Below, one piece after another: positions 54,801 to 63,683 of a DNA stretch of 64,000 bases. The stretch lies in contig NZ_QEWJ01000008.1 of the NCBI RefSeq assembly GCF_004127215.1, forward strand, positions 30,669 to 94,668, given 5' to 3'. Position numbers and translations under genes: made by a program. The stretch comes from Streptococcus oralis. Its GTDB lineage: Bacteria; Bacillota; Bacilli; Lactobacillales; Streptococcaceae. The notes beneath the pieces were generated by a model, which saw only the letters and a program-made list of their open reading frames with translations, was not told the DNA's origin and searched no databases. Within the stretch, counting starts at the first letter, position 1. Each line of letters opens with the position of its first letter.

Positions 54801-57630
54801 AGAAAGTCACCTGACTGATGGTAAAGATGATACGAGCTGGGCGCTCTCAAATGATGCTACAACTGGTAGTTTCACAGTCGATTTAGGGCAAAAGAGACGT
54901 TTTGACGTTGTCGAACTCAAAGAAGACATCGCCAAAGGTCAACGTATCTCTGGTTTCAAGATTGAAGTTGAAATCAACGGACGCTGGGTGACTTACGGGG
55001 AAGGTTCAACGGTTGGTTACCGTCGCTTGATTCAAGGCAAGCCTGTAGAGGCACAAAAAATTCGTGTGACCATCACAGGAGCACAAGCTACACCAATCTT
55101 GAACAACTTCTCTGTCTACAAAACGCCAAGTAGTATCGAAAAGACAGACGGCTACCCACTTGGACTTGAATACCACTCAAATACAACAGCGGATACAGCC
55201 GGTACAACTTGGTACCATGAATCTGAAGGTGTTCGTGGCACTTCTATGTGGACCAATCAAAAAGACGCCAAAGTAAGCTATACCTTCACAGGAACCAAGG
55301 CCTATGTCGTCTCTACAGTCGACCCAGGTCATGGAGAAATGTCCGTCTACGTTGATGGCCAAAAAGTTGCGGATGTGCAAACTAAGAATGCTAGCCGTAA
55401 ACGTAGTCAAAAAGTCTTTGAAACAGGCGATTTAGCACCTGGCCAACACACTATTACCCTCGTGAACAAAACAGGTGAACCAATTGCTACAGAAGGGATT
55501 TACACCCTAAACAATGATAGCAAAGGGATGTTTGAACTCGAGTCTACTAACTACGAAGTCGAAAAAGGAAAGCCAGTCACTGTTAAAATTAGACGTGTTG
55601 GTGGAAGCAAGGGAACTGCTACTGTTCGATTCATTACGGAACCTGGAACTGGAGTTCACGGTAAGGTTTACCAAGATACAACTCAAGATGTGACTTTTGA
55701 AGATGGAGAAACAGAAAAGACTGTTACCATCCCAACGATTGACTTTACAGAACAAGCCGACTCTGTCTTTGACTTCAAAGCCAAGCTCACTTCTGTTTCT
55801 GATGGTGCCTTGCTCGGTTTTGCTACCGATGCAACGATTCAGGTGATGAAGGCTGAATTGCTAATTAAGGATCAAACAAGTTATGATGACCAAGCTAGTC
55901 AGTTGGATTACAGTCCTGGCTGGAACCACGAAACCAATTCCGCAGACAAATACCAAAAGACGGAGTCTTGGGCTTCCTTTGGTCGCTTAACTGACGAGCA
56001 AAAGAAAAAGACAACTGTAACAGCTTACTTCTACGGTACTGGACTTGACATCAAGGGATTTGTAGATCCAGGTCACGGTATCTACAAGGTCTTCTTAGAT
56101 GGTAAAGAAGTTCCTTACCAAGATGGCATGGGAAATTCTTCGACTATTGATGGCAAGAAATACTTTAGCGGTCACGCTGCCCAACGCCAAGGCAATCAAA
56201 CTCTGGTTAGCCTAAAAGGTCTTGATGAAAACTTGCACGCAGTCACCCTTCAACTAGATCCTGATCGAAACGATTTGTCTCGAAACATCGGTATTCAGGT
56301 GGATCAATTCATCACTCGTGGTGAAGGAAGCGAACTCTACAGCAAAGAAGAGCTTCTCCAATCCATCACTAAATGGAAGGACGATTTGGCTAACTTTGAC
56401 CCAACAGGATTGAAAAATACACCTGCTGCACGCCAAGCTTTCCAAGCAAATCTAGACAAATTGAGAAACCAACTCAGCGCTGAAACTGTAGATGCTCAGG
56501 ATGTTATGTTGACAGTAAGTACTTTGCAAGATATTCTCAGCAAGGACGAAAACTACCAAAAACCTGGCGAAGAACCTAGTCCAGAACAGCCTGCTGAACT
56601 GAAACAGCCGGAAATCGAATACAATAAGGCCATGGCTAGCTTGACAGAAGCCATCGAGAAAAAAGTCGGTGAGCTTGGAACTAACAATGAAGCTAAGAAG
56701 AAATTAATTGAACTTGCAAACCAAGCAATCGCTGCAATTCAAGAGGCCAAGACTCAAGAAGAAGTTAATAAAGCGCTAGAATCCGCTCTTGAACAAATTA
56801 ACAAGCTTGAAGCAGCTAAGCCTGAGAAACCAGCTGAACCAGAGAAACCAGCTGAACCAGAGAAACCAGCTGAACCAGAGAAACCGGCTGAACCAGAGAA
56901 ACCAGCTGAGCCTGAGAAACCAGCTGAGCCTGAGAAACCAGCTGAGCCTGAGAAACCAGCTGAACCTGAGAAACCAGCTGAACCTGAGAAACCAGCTGAA
57001 CCTGAAAAACCAGCTGAACCTGAGAAACCAGCTGAACCAGAGAAACCAGCTGAACCAGAGAAACCAGCTGAACCAGAGAAACCAGCTGAACCAGAGAAAC
57101 CAGCTGAGCCTGAGAAACCAGCTGAACCTGAGAAACCAGCTGAACCTGAAAAACCAGCTGAACCAGAGAAACCAGCTGAACCGGAGAAACCAGCTGAGCC
57201 AGAGAAACCAGCTGAACCTGAAAAACCAGCTGAACCTGAGAAACCAGCTGAACCGGAGAAACCAGCTCAACCTGAGAAACCAGCTGAACCTGAAAAACCA
57301 GCTGAACCAGAAAAACCAGCTGAACCAGAAAAACCAGCTGAACCGGAGAAACCAGCTGACCCTGAAAAACCAGCTGAGCCTGAGAAACCAGCTCAACCGG
57401 AGAAACCAGCTCAACCTGAAAAACCAGCTCAACCTGAAAAACCAGCTCCAGTAGTAACAGATAATTCACCAACAAAAGATGAGAAAGCTCCTGTTGCAAG
57501 AAACAGTAAACAAGAAAAGGAAAACCAACTCCCAGAAACTGGGGAACAAGAAGGAAACACCTTCCTCTTCTTGGCAGCAATTACTTCGGTCTTGTCTCTC
57601 ATCATCTTCAAAAAGAATTTTAAAGACTAA
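51859..57630 (+). CDS. Sortase-anchored surface protein: serine protease domain plus GH29 alpha-L-fucosidase
   Basis: 1923 residues. Order: YSIRK-type signal (FSIRKLTVGVASVMVG, cleavage near ALA-D), charged linker to 145; trypsin-like protease domain (about 150-400) with His200 in TVAHNF, Asp260 in NDLAAV and Ser351 in GLSGGG; a glucan-binding-like repeat (WYQGDNGKRYYF); MucBP-like segment (450-620); GH29 fucosidase (about 645-960) with HHDGF and the nucleophile Asp807 in VWMDGARG; F5/8-type domain (about 965-1090); paired jelly-roll modules around a Calx-beta domain (1100-1480); helical FIVAR-like part; KPAEPE repeat (about 1653-1865); LPETG at 1891 and membrane tail. It should trim fucose from mucosal glycans; the protease role is unproven. 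Expression is probably CcpA-controlled. Confidence 0.92.
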   Translation: MNRYLFEKGQTFSIRKLTVGVASVMVGLAFFASGTALADENLPDGKSNLESKIEQVSNLEENKVEPEKKENLNQPAAQQLEKEEAPTDTSKADLLPEEIHDQAYPDTDVKPLKTSATVEKAESPQVESKSILKSTEEENAQKDNRAIINGGLDLKHIQYEGQPATAATMVYSIYNGGTQRYIVSGSGIFVAPNVFLTVAHNFLDKDGNVRGGNSARFYYNLGSNAPVKNSQPNSGNTTLFQEKDIHFWNKEEFSKGYQNDLAAVVAPVPVQIASPNKAATFVPLAEHKTYKAGDPVSTIGYPTDSSSKELKQPIVAGQLYKADGKVKSVDPYDDKGATGITYQTTSVSGLSGGGLINGDGKVIGVHQHGTVDSGVPEKDRFGGGLVLSPEQLKWVKELIAKYGVKGWYQGDNGKRYYFTPEGEMLRNKTAVIGENQYSFDESGVATLVKGIDYGRVLIQHVDEAGNTVKENDTFLDKTEVGTGFDYDFKKAITPTEFYKQNLEKYQIVSIDGVAINQQLKDEWNHNVVSKTAPGTRVIKVVYKVNKGSFKVYYRQKGTTSELAEATVDNNDGQEYDVSFVNTFHAKDIAGYRPVKASLEATIQHKGVNEVVFEYEPIADTSNPTTATPPVAHPEDKETEIGNHGPLPSKAQLDYHKEELAAFIHYGMNTYTNSEWGNGKEDPRYFNPTNLDTDQWIRTLKETGFKRTIMVVKHHDGFVAYPSKYTNHTVAASPWKDGKGDLLEEVSKSASKYDMNMGVYLSPWDANHPKYHVATEKEYNQYYLNQLKEILGNSKYGNKGKFIEVWMDGARGSGAQKVTYTFDEWFKYIKEAEGDIAIFSAQPTSVRWIGNERGIAGDPVWHKVKKANITDDVKNEYLNHGDPDGDMYSVGEADVSIRSGWFYHDNQQPKSLKELMDIYFKSVGRGTPLLLNIPPNKEGKFADADVARLKEFKATLDQMYATDFAKGATVTASSTRQNHLYKESHLTDGKDDTSWALSNDATTGSFTVDLGQKRRFDVVELKEDIAKGQRISGFKIEVEINGRWVTYGEGSTVGYRRLIQGKPVEAQKIRVTITGAQATPILNNFSVYKTPSSIEKTDGYPLGLEYHSNTTADTAGTTWYHESEGVRGTSMWTNQKDAKVSYTFTGTKAYVVSTVDPGHGEMSVYVDGQKVADVQTKNASRKRSQKVFETGDLAPGQHTITLVNKTGEPIATEGIYTLNNDSKGMFELESTNYEVEKGKPVTVKIRRVGGSKGTATVRFITEPGTGVHGKVYQDTTQDVTFEDGETEKTVTIPTIDFTEQADSVFDFKAKLTSVSDGALLGFATDATIQVMKAELLIKDQTSYDDQASQLDYSPGWNHETNSADKYQKTESWASFGRLTDEQKKKTTVTAYFYGTGLDIKGFVDPGHGIYKVFLDGKEVPYQDGMGNSSTIDGKKYFSGHAAQRQGNQTLVSLKGLDENLHAVTLQLDPDRNDLSRNIGIQVDQFITRGEGSELYSKEELLQSITKWKDDLANFDPTGLKNTPAARQAFQANLDKLRNQLSAETVDAQDVMLTVSTLQDILSKDENYQKPGEEPSPEQPAELKQPEIEYNKAMASLTEAIEKKVGELGTNNEAKKKLIELANQAIAAIQEAKTQEEVNKALESALEQINKLEAAKPEKPAEPEKPAEPEKPAEPEKPAEPEKPAEPEKPAEPEKPAEPEKPAEPEKPAEPEKPAEPEKPAEPEKPAEPEKPAEPEKPAEPEKPAEPEKPAEPEKPAEPEKPAEPEKPAEPEKPAEPEKPAEPEKPAEPEKPAEPEKPAEPEKPAQPEKPAEPEKPAEPEKPAEPEKPAEPEKPADPEKPAEPEKPAQPEKPAQPEKPAQPEKPAPVVTDNSPTKDEKAPVARNSKQEKENQLPETGEQEGNTFLFLAAITSVLSLIIFKKNFKD
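56815..57449 (+). repeat. 18-base tandem repeat coding for (EKPAEP)n
   Basis: About 35 copies of an 18-base unit with silent changes (CCAGAG / CCTGAG / CCGGAG / CCTGAA) and a few Glu to Gln or Asp swaps. It forms the wall-spanning stalk. All other frames are open too, which yields long spurious ORFs on both strands. Confidence 0.93.
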
Positions 57631-57672
57631 AAAAATCTTTGATTGATTCTTTTCTATCATTCTAGTTCCCCC

Positions 57673-57703
57673 GTAGAGAAGACCATCTGGTCTTCTCTTT
57701 TTA
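57673..57703 (+). terminator. Terminator after fucosidase gene
   Basis: AGAGAAGACCA TC TGGTCTTCTCT hairpin followed by TTTT. Confidence 0.9.
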
Positions 57704-58330
57704 GGCTCTTTGTCAACTGTAGTAGATTGAAGTCAGCTAACACCTGGGGAGGACGATTGCTGTCTTCTCCATTTTTATATTCAGAGCAATGAAAATTCGT
57801 TTCTTAAAGTTGTCAAAGTTAGGGAAACCAAGGCATTGTGTTTGATGAGTTTAATGAGATTATTGGTTGCTTCCAATTTGGCGTTGGAATAGGGTAATTG
57901 AAGGGCGTTGATAATCTTGTCTTTATTCTTAAGGAGGGTTTTAAAGATAGTTTGAAATAGAGGATAAACCTGCTTGAGATTATCTTCAATGATTCCGAAA
58001 AAATTCTCAGAATCCTTGTTTTGAAAGTAAAAAAGCAAGAGCTGATAGAGAACATAATGTTTCTTCAAGTCTTCTGAGTAGCTCAAGAGTTTGCCTAAGA
58101 TTTCTTTATTGGTCAAGTGTATGTAAAAAGTAGAAGTATAAAATCGCTTAGCTTCCGACTATCTTATGGGATGAGCTTCCAGTAGCGCTTGATAACCTTG
58201 TATTCGTGAGATTTTCGGTTAAATTGATTCATAATTTGCACACGAACTCGACTCGTGGCATGGCTTAAGTGTTGGACAATGAGAAAGCAATCAAGAACGA
58301 TTTTAGCGTTTGGGAGTGATACAGTCTGAA
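57704..58330 (-). mobile_element. ISL3-family insertion sequence remnant (IS1167-like)
   Basis: The end GGCTCTTTGTCAACTGTAGT looks like an ISL3 terminus. Translated pieces in shifting frames on the minus strand match ISL3 transposases: ISL3-type KIVLDCFLIVQHLSHATSR then VQIMNQFNRKSHEYKV (about 58190-58310) and, from 58116 to 57781, TNKEILGKLLSYSEDLKKHY and LPYSNAKLEATNNLIKLIK. Frameshifts, and Cys in place of the Arg of the DRF motif, show it is dead. Confidence 0.8.
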
Positions 58331-58334
58331 CCTA

Positions 58335-58564
58335 GAAATTCGAAAGCGAAGTTGTCTAGCAAAGTCATAGTAAGGACTGAATAGAACCATTGTAATGATT
58401 TTCACCCAACAGCGGATGATGATGAAGTAACTTAGCAATTTGAGAAAAATTTAGGCCTTGCATATGGTAAATGAGAATACTTTCACGCTCATCTAGGGTA
58501 AAATGATGGGAGCTCATAAGATTTCCTTTCGTAACTAGTTCGTTCAATTCTATTTTACTAGAAA
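58335..58564 (-). mobile_element. IS30-family transposase N-terminal remnant
   Basis: From ATG at 58517 the frame gives MSSHHFTLDERESILIYHMQ, the HTH start of IS30-type transposases, then QIAKLLHHHP before similarity ends after about 35 residues. It abuts the ISL3 remnant. 58565-58653 has no recognisable gene. Confidence 0.75.
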
Positions 58565-58653
58565 ATCTTATGAGTTTTTATTGTGCACTGAATATTGTAT
58601 ATTCAAGGGACAAAGTGTACTGGACTTGGGAGGTTAAGTTGAAATAATTCTAT

Positions 58654-58782
58654 TCACTGCAGAAGTTTTTGTCTTACTTCATATACTGCCTCTCTGTAGT
58701 AGTCGAAAAAATCGGCTAGAGCGCCATTTTGCTGATAAAAATGTTGAAGTTTCTGTATGAATTTATAGAAAATAGGGCAGAA
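58654..58782 (-). pseudogene. C-terminal scrap of an unidentified protein
   Basis: 42 codons without a start, bounded by TAG and TGA on the minus strand, with protein-like composition: FYKFIQKLQHFYQQNGALAD then FFDYYREAVYEVRQKLLQ. Probably the tail of a displaced gene; I do not recognise the family. Low certainty. Confidence 0.4.
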
Positions 58783-58784
58783 CT

Positions 58785-58810
58785 ATCTGACAAGTGCAAG
58801 CTGGTCAGAT
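58785..58810. repeat. 26-base dyad ATCTGAC...GTCAGAT, copy 2
   Basis: Same element as at 45428-45453 with two changes in the loop; here it touches the rsmH promoter. Confidence 0.7.
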
Positions 58811-58813
58811 TTG

Positions 58814-58822
58814 TGGTAAAAT
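58814..58822 (+). promoter_or_regulatory. Extended -10 promoter of rsmH operon
   Basis: TGGTAAAAT ending nine bases before the ATG at 58832; predicted 5' leader only two to four bases, no ribosome binding site. Confidence 0.55.
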
Positions 58823-58831
58823 AGATAAGAT

Positions 58832-59782
58832 ATGACAAAAGAATTTCATCATGTAACGGTCTTGCTTCATGAAACGATTGATATGCTTGACGTGAAACCT
58901 GACGGTATCTACGTTGATGCGACCTTGGGCGGAGCGGGCCATAGCGAATATTTATTAAGTAAATTGAGCGAAAAAGGGCATCTCTATGCCTTTGACCAGG
59001 ACCAGAATGCCATTGACAATGCGCAAAAACGTTTGGCACCCTATATCGAAAAGGGGATGGTAACCTTTATCAAGGATAACTTCCGTCATTTGCAGGCACG
59101 TTTGCAGGAGGCTGGTGTCCAGGAAATTGATGGAATTTGTTATGACTTGGGAGTGTCCAGTCCTCAGCTAGATCAGCGTGAGCGTGGTTTTTCATATAAA
59201 AAAGATGCGCCACTGGATATGCGCATGAATCAGGAAGCTAGTCTGACGGCCTATGAGGTGGTCAATCATTATGACTATCATGACTTGGTTCGGATCTTTT
59301 TCAAGTATGGCGAAGATAAGTTTTCTAAACAGATTGCCCGCAAGATTGAGCAAGCGCGTGAAGTGAAACCAATCGAGACGACGACTGAGCTGACAGAGAT
59401 TATCAAGTCTGCCAAGCCTGCCAAGGAGCTCAAGAAGAAGGGGCACCCTGCCAAGCAGATTTTTCAGGCTATCCGAATCGAAGTCAATGACGAGCTGGGA
59501 GCGGCAGATGAGTCCATCCAGCAGGCCATGGACATGCTGGCTCTGGATGGTAGAATCTCAGTCATTACTTTCCATTCTTTGGAAGACCGCTTGACCAAAC
59601 AACTGTTCAAGGAAGCTTCAACAGTGGAAGTTCCGAAAGGCTTGCCCTTCATTCCAGACGATCTTAAGCCTAAGATGGAATTGGTATCCCGTAAGCCAAT
59701 CTTGCCAAGTGCAGAAGAGCTAGAAGCCAACAACCGTTCGCATTCAGCCAAGTTGCGCGTGGCTAGAAAAATTCACAAGTAA
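58832..59782 (+). CDS. rsmH: 16S rRNA (cytosine1402-N4)-methyltransferase
   Basis: Formerly mraW; methylates C1402 in the 30S P-site. 316 residues: [13 protein letters not shown] start, SAM motif [26 protein letters not shown], and [10 protein letters not shown] near the C-terminus. First gene of the division cluster rsmH-ftsL-pbp2X-mraY. The start has no Shine-Dalgarno and lies next to the -10 box. Confidence 0.96.
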   Translation: MTKEFHHVTVLLHETIDMLDVKPDGIYVDATLGGAGHSEYLLSKLSEKGHLYAFDQDQNAIDNAQKRLAPYIEKGMVTFIKDNFRHLQARLQEAGVQEIDGICYDLGVSSPQLDQRERGFSYKKDAPLDMRMNQEASLTAYEVVNHYDYHDLVRIFFKYGEDKFSKQIARKIEQAREVKPIETTTELTEIIKSAKPAKELKKKGHPAKQIFQAIRIEVNDELGAADESIQQAMDMLALDGRISVITFHSLEDRLTKQLFKEASTVEVPKGLPFIPDDLKPKMELVSRKPILPSAEELEANNRSHSAKLRVARKIHK

Positions 59783-59792
59783 GAGGAAAAAC

Positions 59793-60110
59793 ATGGCAGA
59801 AAGAATCGAAAAAACAAGCCAGTTATTGCAAACGAAGTTTAAAGGTTTTTCACGTGTGGAAAAGGCCTTCTATGTTTCGATTGCTGCAACAATGATTATC
59901 CTAGCAATTAGCGTTGTGTTTATGCAAACCAAGCTATTACAAGTTCAGAATGAATTGACCAAGGTCAATGCTCAAATCGAAGAAAAGAAAACAGAGCTTG
60001 ACGATGCCAAGCAAGAGGTCAATGAATTAATTCGTTCAGAACGTTTGAAAGAAATTGCAAATTCTAAGGATTTGCAGCTGAATAACGAAAATATCCGAGC
60101 AGCGGAGTAA
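59793..60110 (+). CDS. ftsL: Cell division protein FtsL
   Basis: 105-residue bitopic divisome protein: cytoplasmic N-terminus, one helix (about 29-49, SIAATMIILAISVVFM), then an extracellular coiled coil (VQNELTKVNAQIEEKKTEL). Identity rests on topology and place before pbp2X. 10 bases after rsmH with AGAGGAAA. Confidence 0.92.
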   Translation: MAERIEKTSQLLQTKFKGFSRVEKAFYVSIAATMIILAISVVFMQTKLLQVQNELTKVNAQIEEKKTELDDAKQEVNELIRSERLKEIANSKDLQLNNENIRAAE

Positions 60111-60113
60111 GAT

Positions 60114-62369
60114 ATGAGACAGTGGAAAGAAAAAATCATCCGTTATGCCGTTCGTAATCGCAAATCTCCAGAAGAAAACCGCCGAAGAGTAGGGAAAAGC
60201 CTGAGTTTATTGGCTGTCATACTCTTCGCTGTCTTTTTGGTTAACTTTGCGGTTATTATCGGAACGGGTAGTAAATTTGGTAAGGACTTGGTCCAAGAGG
60301 CCAAAAAGGTTCACCAAACAACCAAGACCATCCCAGCCAAACGGGGAACCATCTACGATCGAAATGGTGTTCCCATTGCTGAAGATGCGACTTCATATAA
60401 TATCTATGCTGTTATTGACAAGTCCTACAAGTCAGCAACAGGTAAAATCCTCTATGTAGAGGATTCTCAATTTAATAAGGTGGCTGAAATTTTCCATAAA
60501 TACCTAGATATGGAAGAGTCTTATGTCAAAGAGCAGCTTTCTCAGCCAGATTTAAAACAGGTATCCTTTGGTACTAAGGGAAATGGGATTACCTATGCTA
60601 ATATGATGGCTATTAAAAATGACCTCAAAACTGCTGGTGTCGAGGGGGTTGACTTTACAACTAGCCCTAATCGCAGTTATCCCAATGGACAGTTTGCTTC
60701 TTCCTTTATTGGACTCGCACAACTCCATGAAAATGAGGATGGCACTAAACGCTTAATTGGGACATCAGGGATGGAAAGCTCCTTGAATAATATCCTTGCA
60801 GGGACTGATGGAATCATTACTTATGAAAAGGATCCCTTGGGAAATATTGTTCCAGGAACAGAACAAGCCTCGCAACAAACGGTAGATGGAAAAGATGTCT
60901 ACACGACTATTTCCAGTCCTTTGCAGTCCTTTATGGAAACCCAGATGGATCTCTTCCAAGAAAAGGTAAAAGGCAAGTACATGACGGCTACCTTGGTTAG
61001 CGCCAAGACTGGGGAAATCCTCGCTACGACTCAAAGGCCGACCTTCAATGCAGATACCAAGGATGGCATTACAAAAGATTTTGTCTGGCGTGATATCCTT
61101 TATCAAAGCAACTATGAGCCAGGATCTACTATGAAGGTGATGATGTTGGCTTCAGCCATTGATAACAACACCTTCCCAGGAGGGGAATATTTCAATAGTA
61201 GTGAATTGAAAATAGCAGATGCGACCATTCGAGACTGGGATGTCAATGAAGGTTTGACTAGTGGTGGCACCATGACCTTCTCTCAAGGATTTGCCCACTC
61301 AAGTAATATCGGAATGACCTTGCTTGAGCAAAAGATGGGAGATGCAACCTGGCTGGACTACCTCAACCGTTTCAAATTTGGGGTACCGACCCGTTTTGGT
61401 TTGACAGATGAGTACACAGGTCAATTACCTGCTGATAACATTGTCAATATTGCCATGAGTTCATTTGGACAAGGGATATCTGTCACCCAAACCCAGATGC
61501 TTCGGGCCTTTACAGCTATTGCTAATGATGGGGTTATGTTGGAGCCGAAATTCATCAGTGCCCTCTATGATCCAAATGACCAGTCTGTCCGTAAGTCTCA
61601 AAAGGAAATCGTCGGAAATCCCGTCTCAAAAGCGGCAGCATCGTCAACGCGAGACCACATGGTCATGGTAGGTACAGACCCTGTTTATGGAACTATGTAC
61701 AATCATAGTACAGGAAAAGCAACTGTCAATGTCCCAGGTCAGAATGTTGCCCTAAAATCAGGGACAGCGCAGATTGCAGATGAGAAAAATGGCGGCTATC
61801 TTACCGGTTCAACCAACTATATCTTCTCTGTTGTGTCGATGCATCCTGCAGAAAATCCTGACTTTATCCTCTATGTGACGGTGCAGCAACCAGAGCATTA
61901 TTCGGGTATTCAACTTGGGGAGTTTGCCAATCCAATCCTTGAGCGAGCTTCTGCCATGAAAGAATCTCTCAATCTTCAGTCAACTGCCAAGAACTTGGAT
62001 CAGATCAGCAAGACGACAAGCTATGCTATGCCTGCCATCAAGGACTTTACCCCAGGTGATCTAGCAGAAGAATTGCGCCGAAACCTTGTCCAACCAATCG
62101 TTATCGGAACAGGAACCAAGATCAAGGATCTCTCGGTTTCTGAAGGAGATAATTTGGAAGCCAATCAGCAGATCTTGATCCTGTCTGATAAGGTCGAAGA
62201 AATGCCTGATATGTATGGCTGGACAGATGAAAATGTGCAAATATTTGCCAAATGGCTGAATATAGAAGTCGAGTGGGAAGGTAGCGGTAAGACAGTCAAG
62301 AAACAAAGTGTCCGTGCCAACACAGCCCTCAAAGACATTAAAAAAATGAAAGTAACTTTAGGAGATTAA
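60114..62369 (+). CDS. pbpX: Penicillin-binding protein 2X
   Basis: Septal class B transpeptidase, 751 residues: helix at about 30-50, dimerization domain, transpeptidase domain with EPGSTMK (active Ser, about 337), HSSNIG (SxN) and LKSGTAQ (KSG), then two PASTA domains (about 632-751). Thr after the active serine and Gln in KSGTAQ are kept, so the classic T338A- and Q552E-type beta-lactam resistance changes of pneumococcal PBP2x are absent; other changes cannot be judged. 3 bases after ftsL. Confidence 0.96.
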   Translation: MRQWKEKIIRYAVRNRKSPEENRRRVGKSLSLLAVILFAVFLVNFAVIIGTGSKFGKDLVQEAKKVHQTTKTIPAKRGTIYDRNGVPIAEDATSYNIYAVIDKSYKSATGKILYVEDSQFNKVAEIFHKYLDMEESYVKEQLSQPDLKQVSFGTKGNGITYANMMAIKNDLKTAGVEGVDFTTSPNRSYPNGQFASSFIGLAQLHENEDGTKRLIGTSGMESSLNNILAGTDGIITYEKDPLGNIVPGTEQASQQTVDGKDVYTTISSPLQSFMETQMDLFQEKVKGKYMTATLVSAKTGEILATTQRPTFNADTKDGITKDFVWRDILYQSNYEPGSTMKVMMLASAIDNNTFPGGEYFNSSELKIADATIRDWDVNEGLTSGGTMTFSQGFAHSSNIGMTLLEQKMGDATWLDYLNRFKFGVPTRFGLTDEYTGQLPADNIVNIAMSSFGQGISVTQTQMLRAFTAIANDGVMLEPKFISALYDPNDQSVRKSQKEIVGNPVSKAAASSTRDHMVMVGTDPVYGTMYNHSTGKATVNVPGQNVALKSGTAQIADEKNGGYLTGSTNYIFSVVSMHPAENPDFILYVTVQQPEHYSGIQLGEFANPILERASAMKESLNLQSTAKNLDQISKTTSYAMPAIKDFTPGDLAEELRRNLVQPIVIGTGTKIKDLSVSEGDNLEANQQILILSDKVEEMPDMYGWTDENVQIFAKWLNIEVEWEGSGKTVKKQSVRANTALKDIKKMKVTLGD

Positions 62370-62370
62370 G

Positions 62371-63351
62371 ATGATTAGTTCCATTAGTGCTGGAATTCTA
62401 GCCTTTCTATTGACCTTGCTTGGCATTCCAGCCTTTATCCGATTTTATCGAAAAGCGCAGATTACGGGTCAGCAGATGCACGAGGATGTCAAGCAACACC
62501 AAGCTAAAGCTGGGACTCCAACCATGGGAGGTCTTGTCTTCCTTATCGTTGCAGTAGTTGTGAGCTTTCTGGTCGCTCTCTTTAGCCAACAATTGACCAA
62601 CAATGTAGGCATGATTTTGTTTATCTTGGTTTTGTATGGTTTGGTAGGTTTTTTGGATGATTTCCTCAAGGTCTTTCGTAAGATTAACGAAGGCTTGAAT
62701 CCTAAGCAAAAGCTTGCTCTCCAGCTCCTTGGAGGAGTGATTTTCTACCTCTTTTATGAGCGTGGTGGCGATATGCTTTCAGTTTTTGGCTATCCTCTTC
62801 ATTTGGGTATTTTCTATATTTTCTTTGCCCTCTTCTGGCTAGTTGGCTTTTCAAATGCGGTGAATCTGACTGACGGGATTGACGGCTTAGCGAGTATTTC
62901 AGTGGTGATTAGCTTGTCGGCCTATGGTGTGATTGCTTATATGCAAAATCAACTGGATATTCTTCTTGTGATTCTTGCCATGATTGGTGGTTTGCTAGGT
63001 TTCTTCGTCTTTAACCACAAACCTGCCAAGGTCTTCATGGGAGATGTGGGAAGTTTGGCTCTTGGTGGGATGCTAGCAGCTATTTCTATGGCTCTCCACC
63101 AAGAATGGACCCTTTTGTTGATTGGGATTATCTATGTCTTTGAGACAAGCTCTGTTATGATGCAGGTTACCTACTTCAAACTTAGTGGTGGGAAGCGTAT
63201 CTTCCGTATGACGCCTGTCCATCACCATTTTGAGCTTGGAGGATTCTCAGGCAAGGGCAATCCTTGGAGCGAGTGGAAGGTTGACTTCTTCTTTTGGGGA
63301 GTTGGCCTTCTAGCAAGTCTCTTGACCTTAGCTTTTTTATACCTACTGTAA
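62371..63351 (+). CDS. mraY: Phospho-N-acetylmuramoyl-pentapeptide transferase
   Basis: Makes lipid I at the membrane. 326 residues, about ten helices; motifs [24 protein letters not shown] (catalytic Asp pair), [25 protein letters not shown] and [12 protein letters not shown]. Begins one base after the pbpX stop. Last gene of the cluster here. Confidence 0.96.
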   Translation: MISSISAGILAFLLTLLGIPAFIRFYRKAQITGQQMHEDVKQHQAKAGTPTMGGLVFLIVAVVVSFLVALFSQQLTNNVGMILFILVLYGLVGFLDDFLKVFRKINEGLNPKQKLALQLLGGVIFYLFYERGGDMLSVFGYPLHLGIFYIFFALFWLVGFSNAVNLTDGIDGLASISVVISLSAYGVIAYMQNQLDILLVILAMIGGLLGFFVFNHKPAKVFMGDVGSLALGGMLAAISMALHQEWTLLLIGIIYVFETSSVMMQVTYFKLSGGKRIFRMTPVHHHFELGGFSGKGNPWSEWKVDFFFWGVGLLASLLTLAFLYLL

Positions 63352-63393
63352 AAAATAGAGAGTGCTCTTGCATTGAGTAAAGTTTTCCATGAT

Positions 63394-63442
63394 AAAACGC
63401 ATAGTATCAAGGTTTTTGAATGCCTGATAGTATGCGTTTTTA
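63394..63442. terminator. Terminator after mraY
   Basis: AAAACGCATA(G)TATCA / TGATA(G)TATGCGTTTT with a 15-base loop; fourteen pairs and one mismatch, As and Ts on both sides. 63443-63621 shows no gene. Confidence 0.85.
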
Positions 63443-63621
63443 ATATTTCTAAAATAAAATCTCCCCTTATCTAGATATTCCAACATAAGTAACACTTGAA
63501 ATTCAATCGTTTCAGATATTCAGGAACATCTTAGGGATTTGAGTTCAAAGTTTAAATATGGAAGTTCTTGGATTGTTGAAATGATAGATTTATTTTTCTC
63601 AAAGACCTAGTACTAACACAC

Positions 63622-63654
63622 AAAAGGCTCCCTTGTTGCTAAGGGAGCCTTTCT
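63622..63654. terminator. Terminator at the end of the peptide export accessory gene
   Basis: AAAGGCTCCCTT GTTGCT AAGGGAGCCTTT, twelve perfect pairs; the minus-strand side supplies the T-run. Confidence 0.85.
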
Positions 63655-63683
63655 GTATGTCCTAATGAAGCAGATAATTTTAC

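Noticed and set aside
56815-57449. CRISPR-like regular repeat array
   Set aside because: Units are contiguous 18-mers without spacers and code in frame for a proline-rich stalk.
56776-57580. Long open frames on the minus strand and in another plus frame, with Leu/Val/Gln or Phe/Ser/Trp repeats
   Set aside because: They mirror the 18-base repeat of the fucosidase stalk, whose unit length keeps every frame open; composition is not protein-like.
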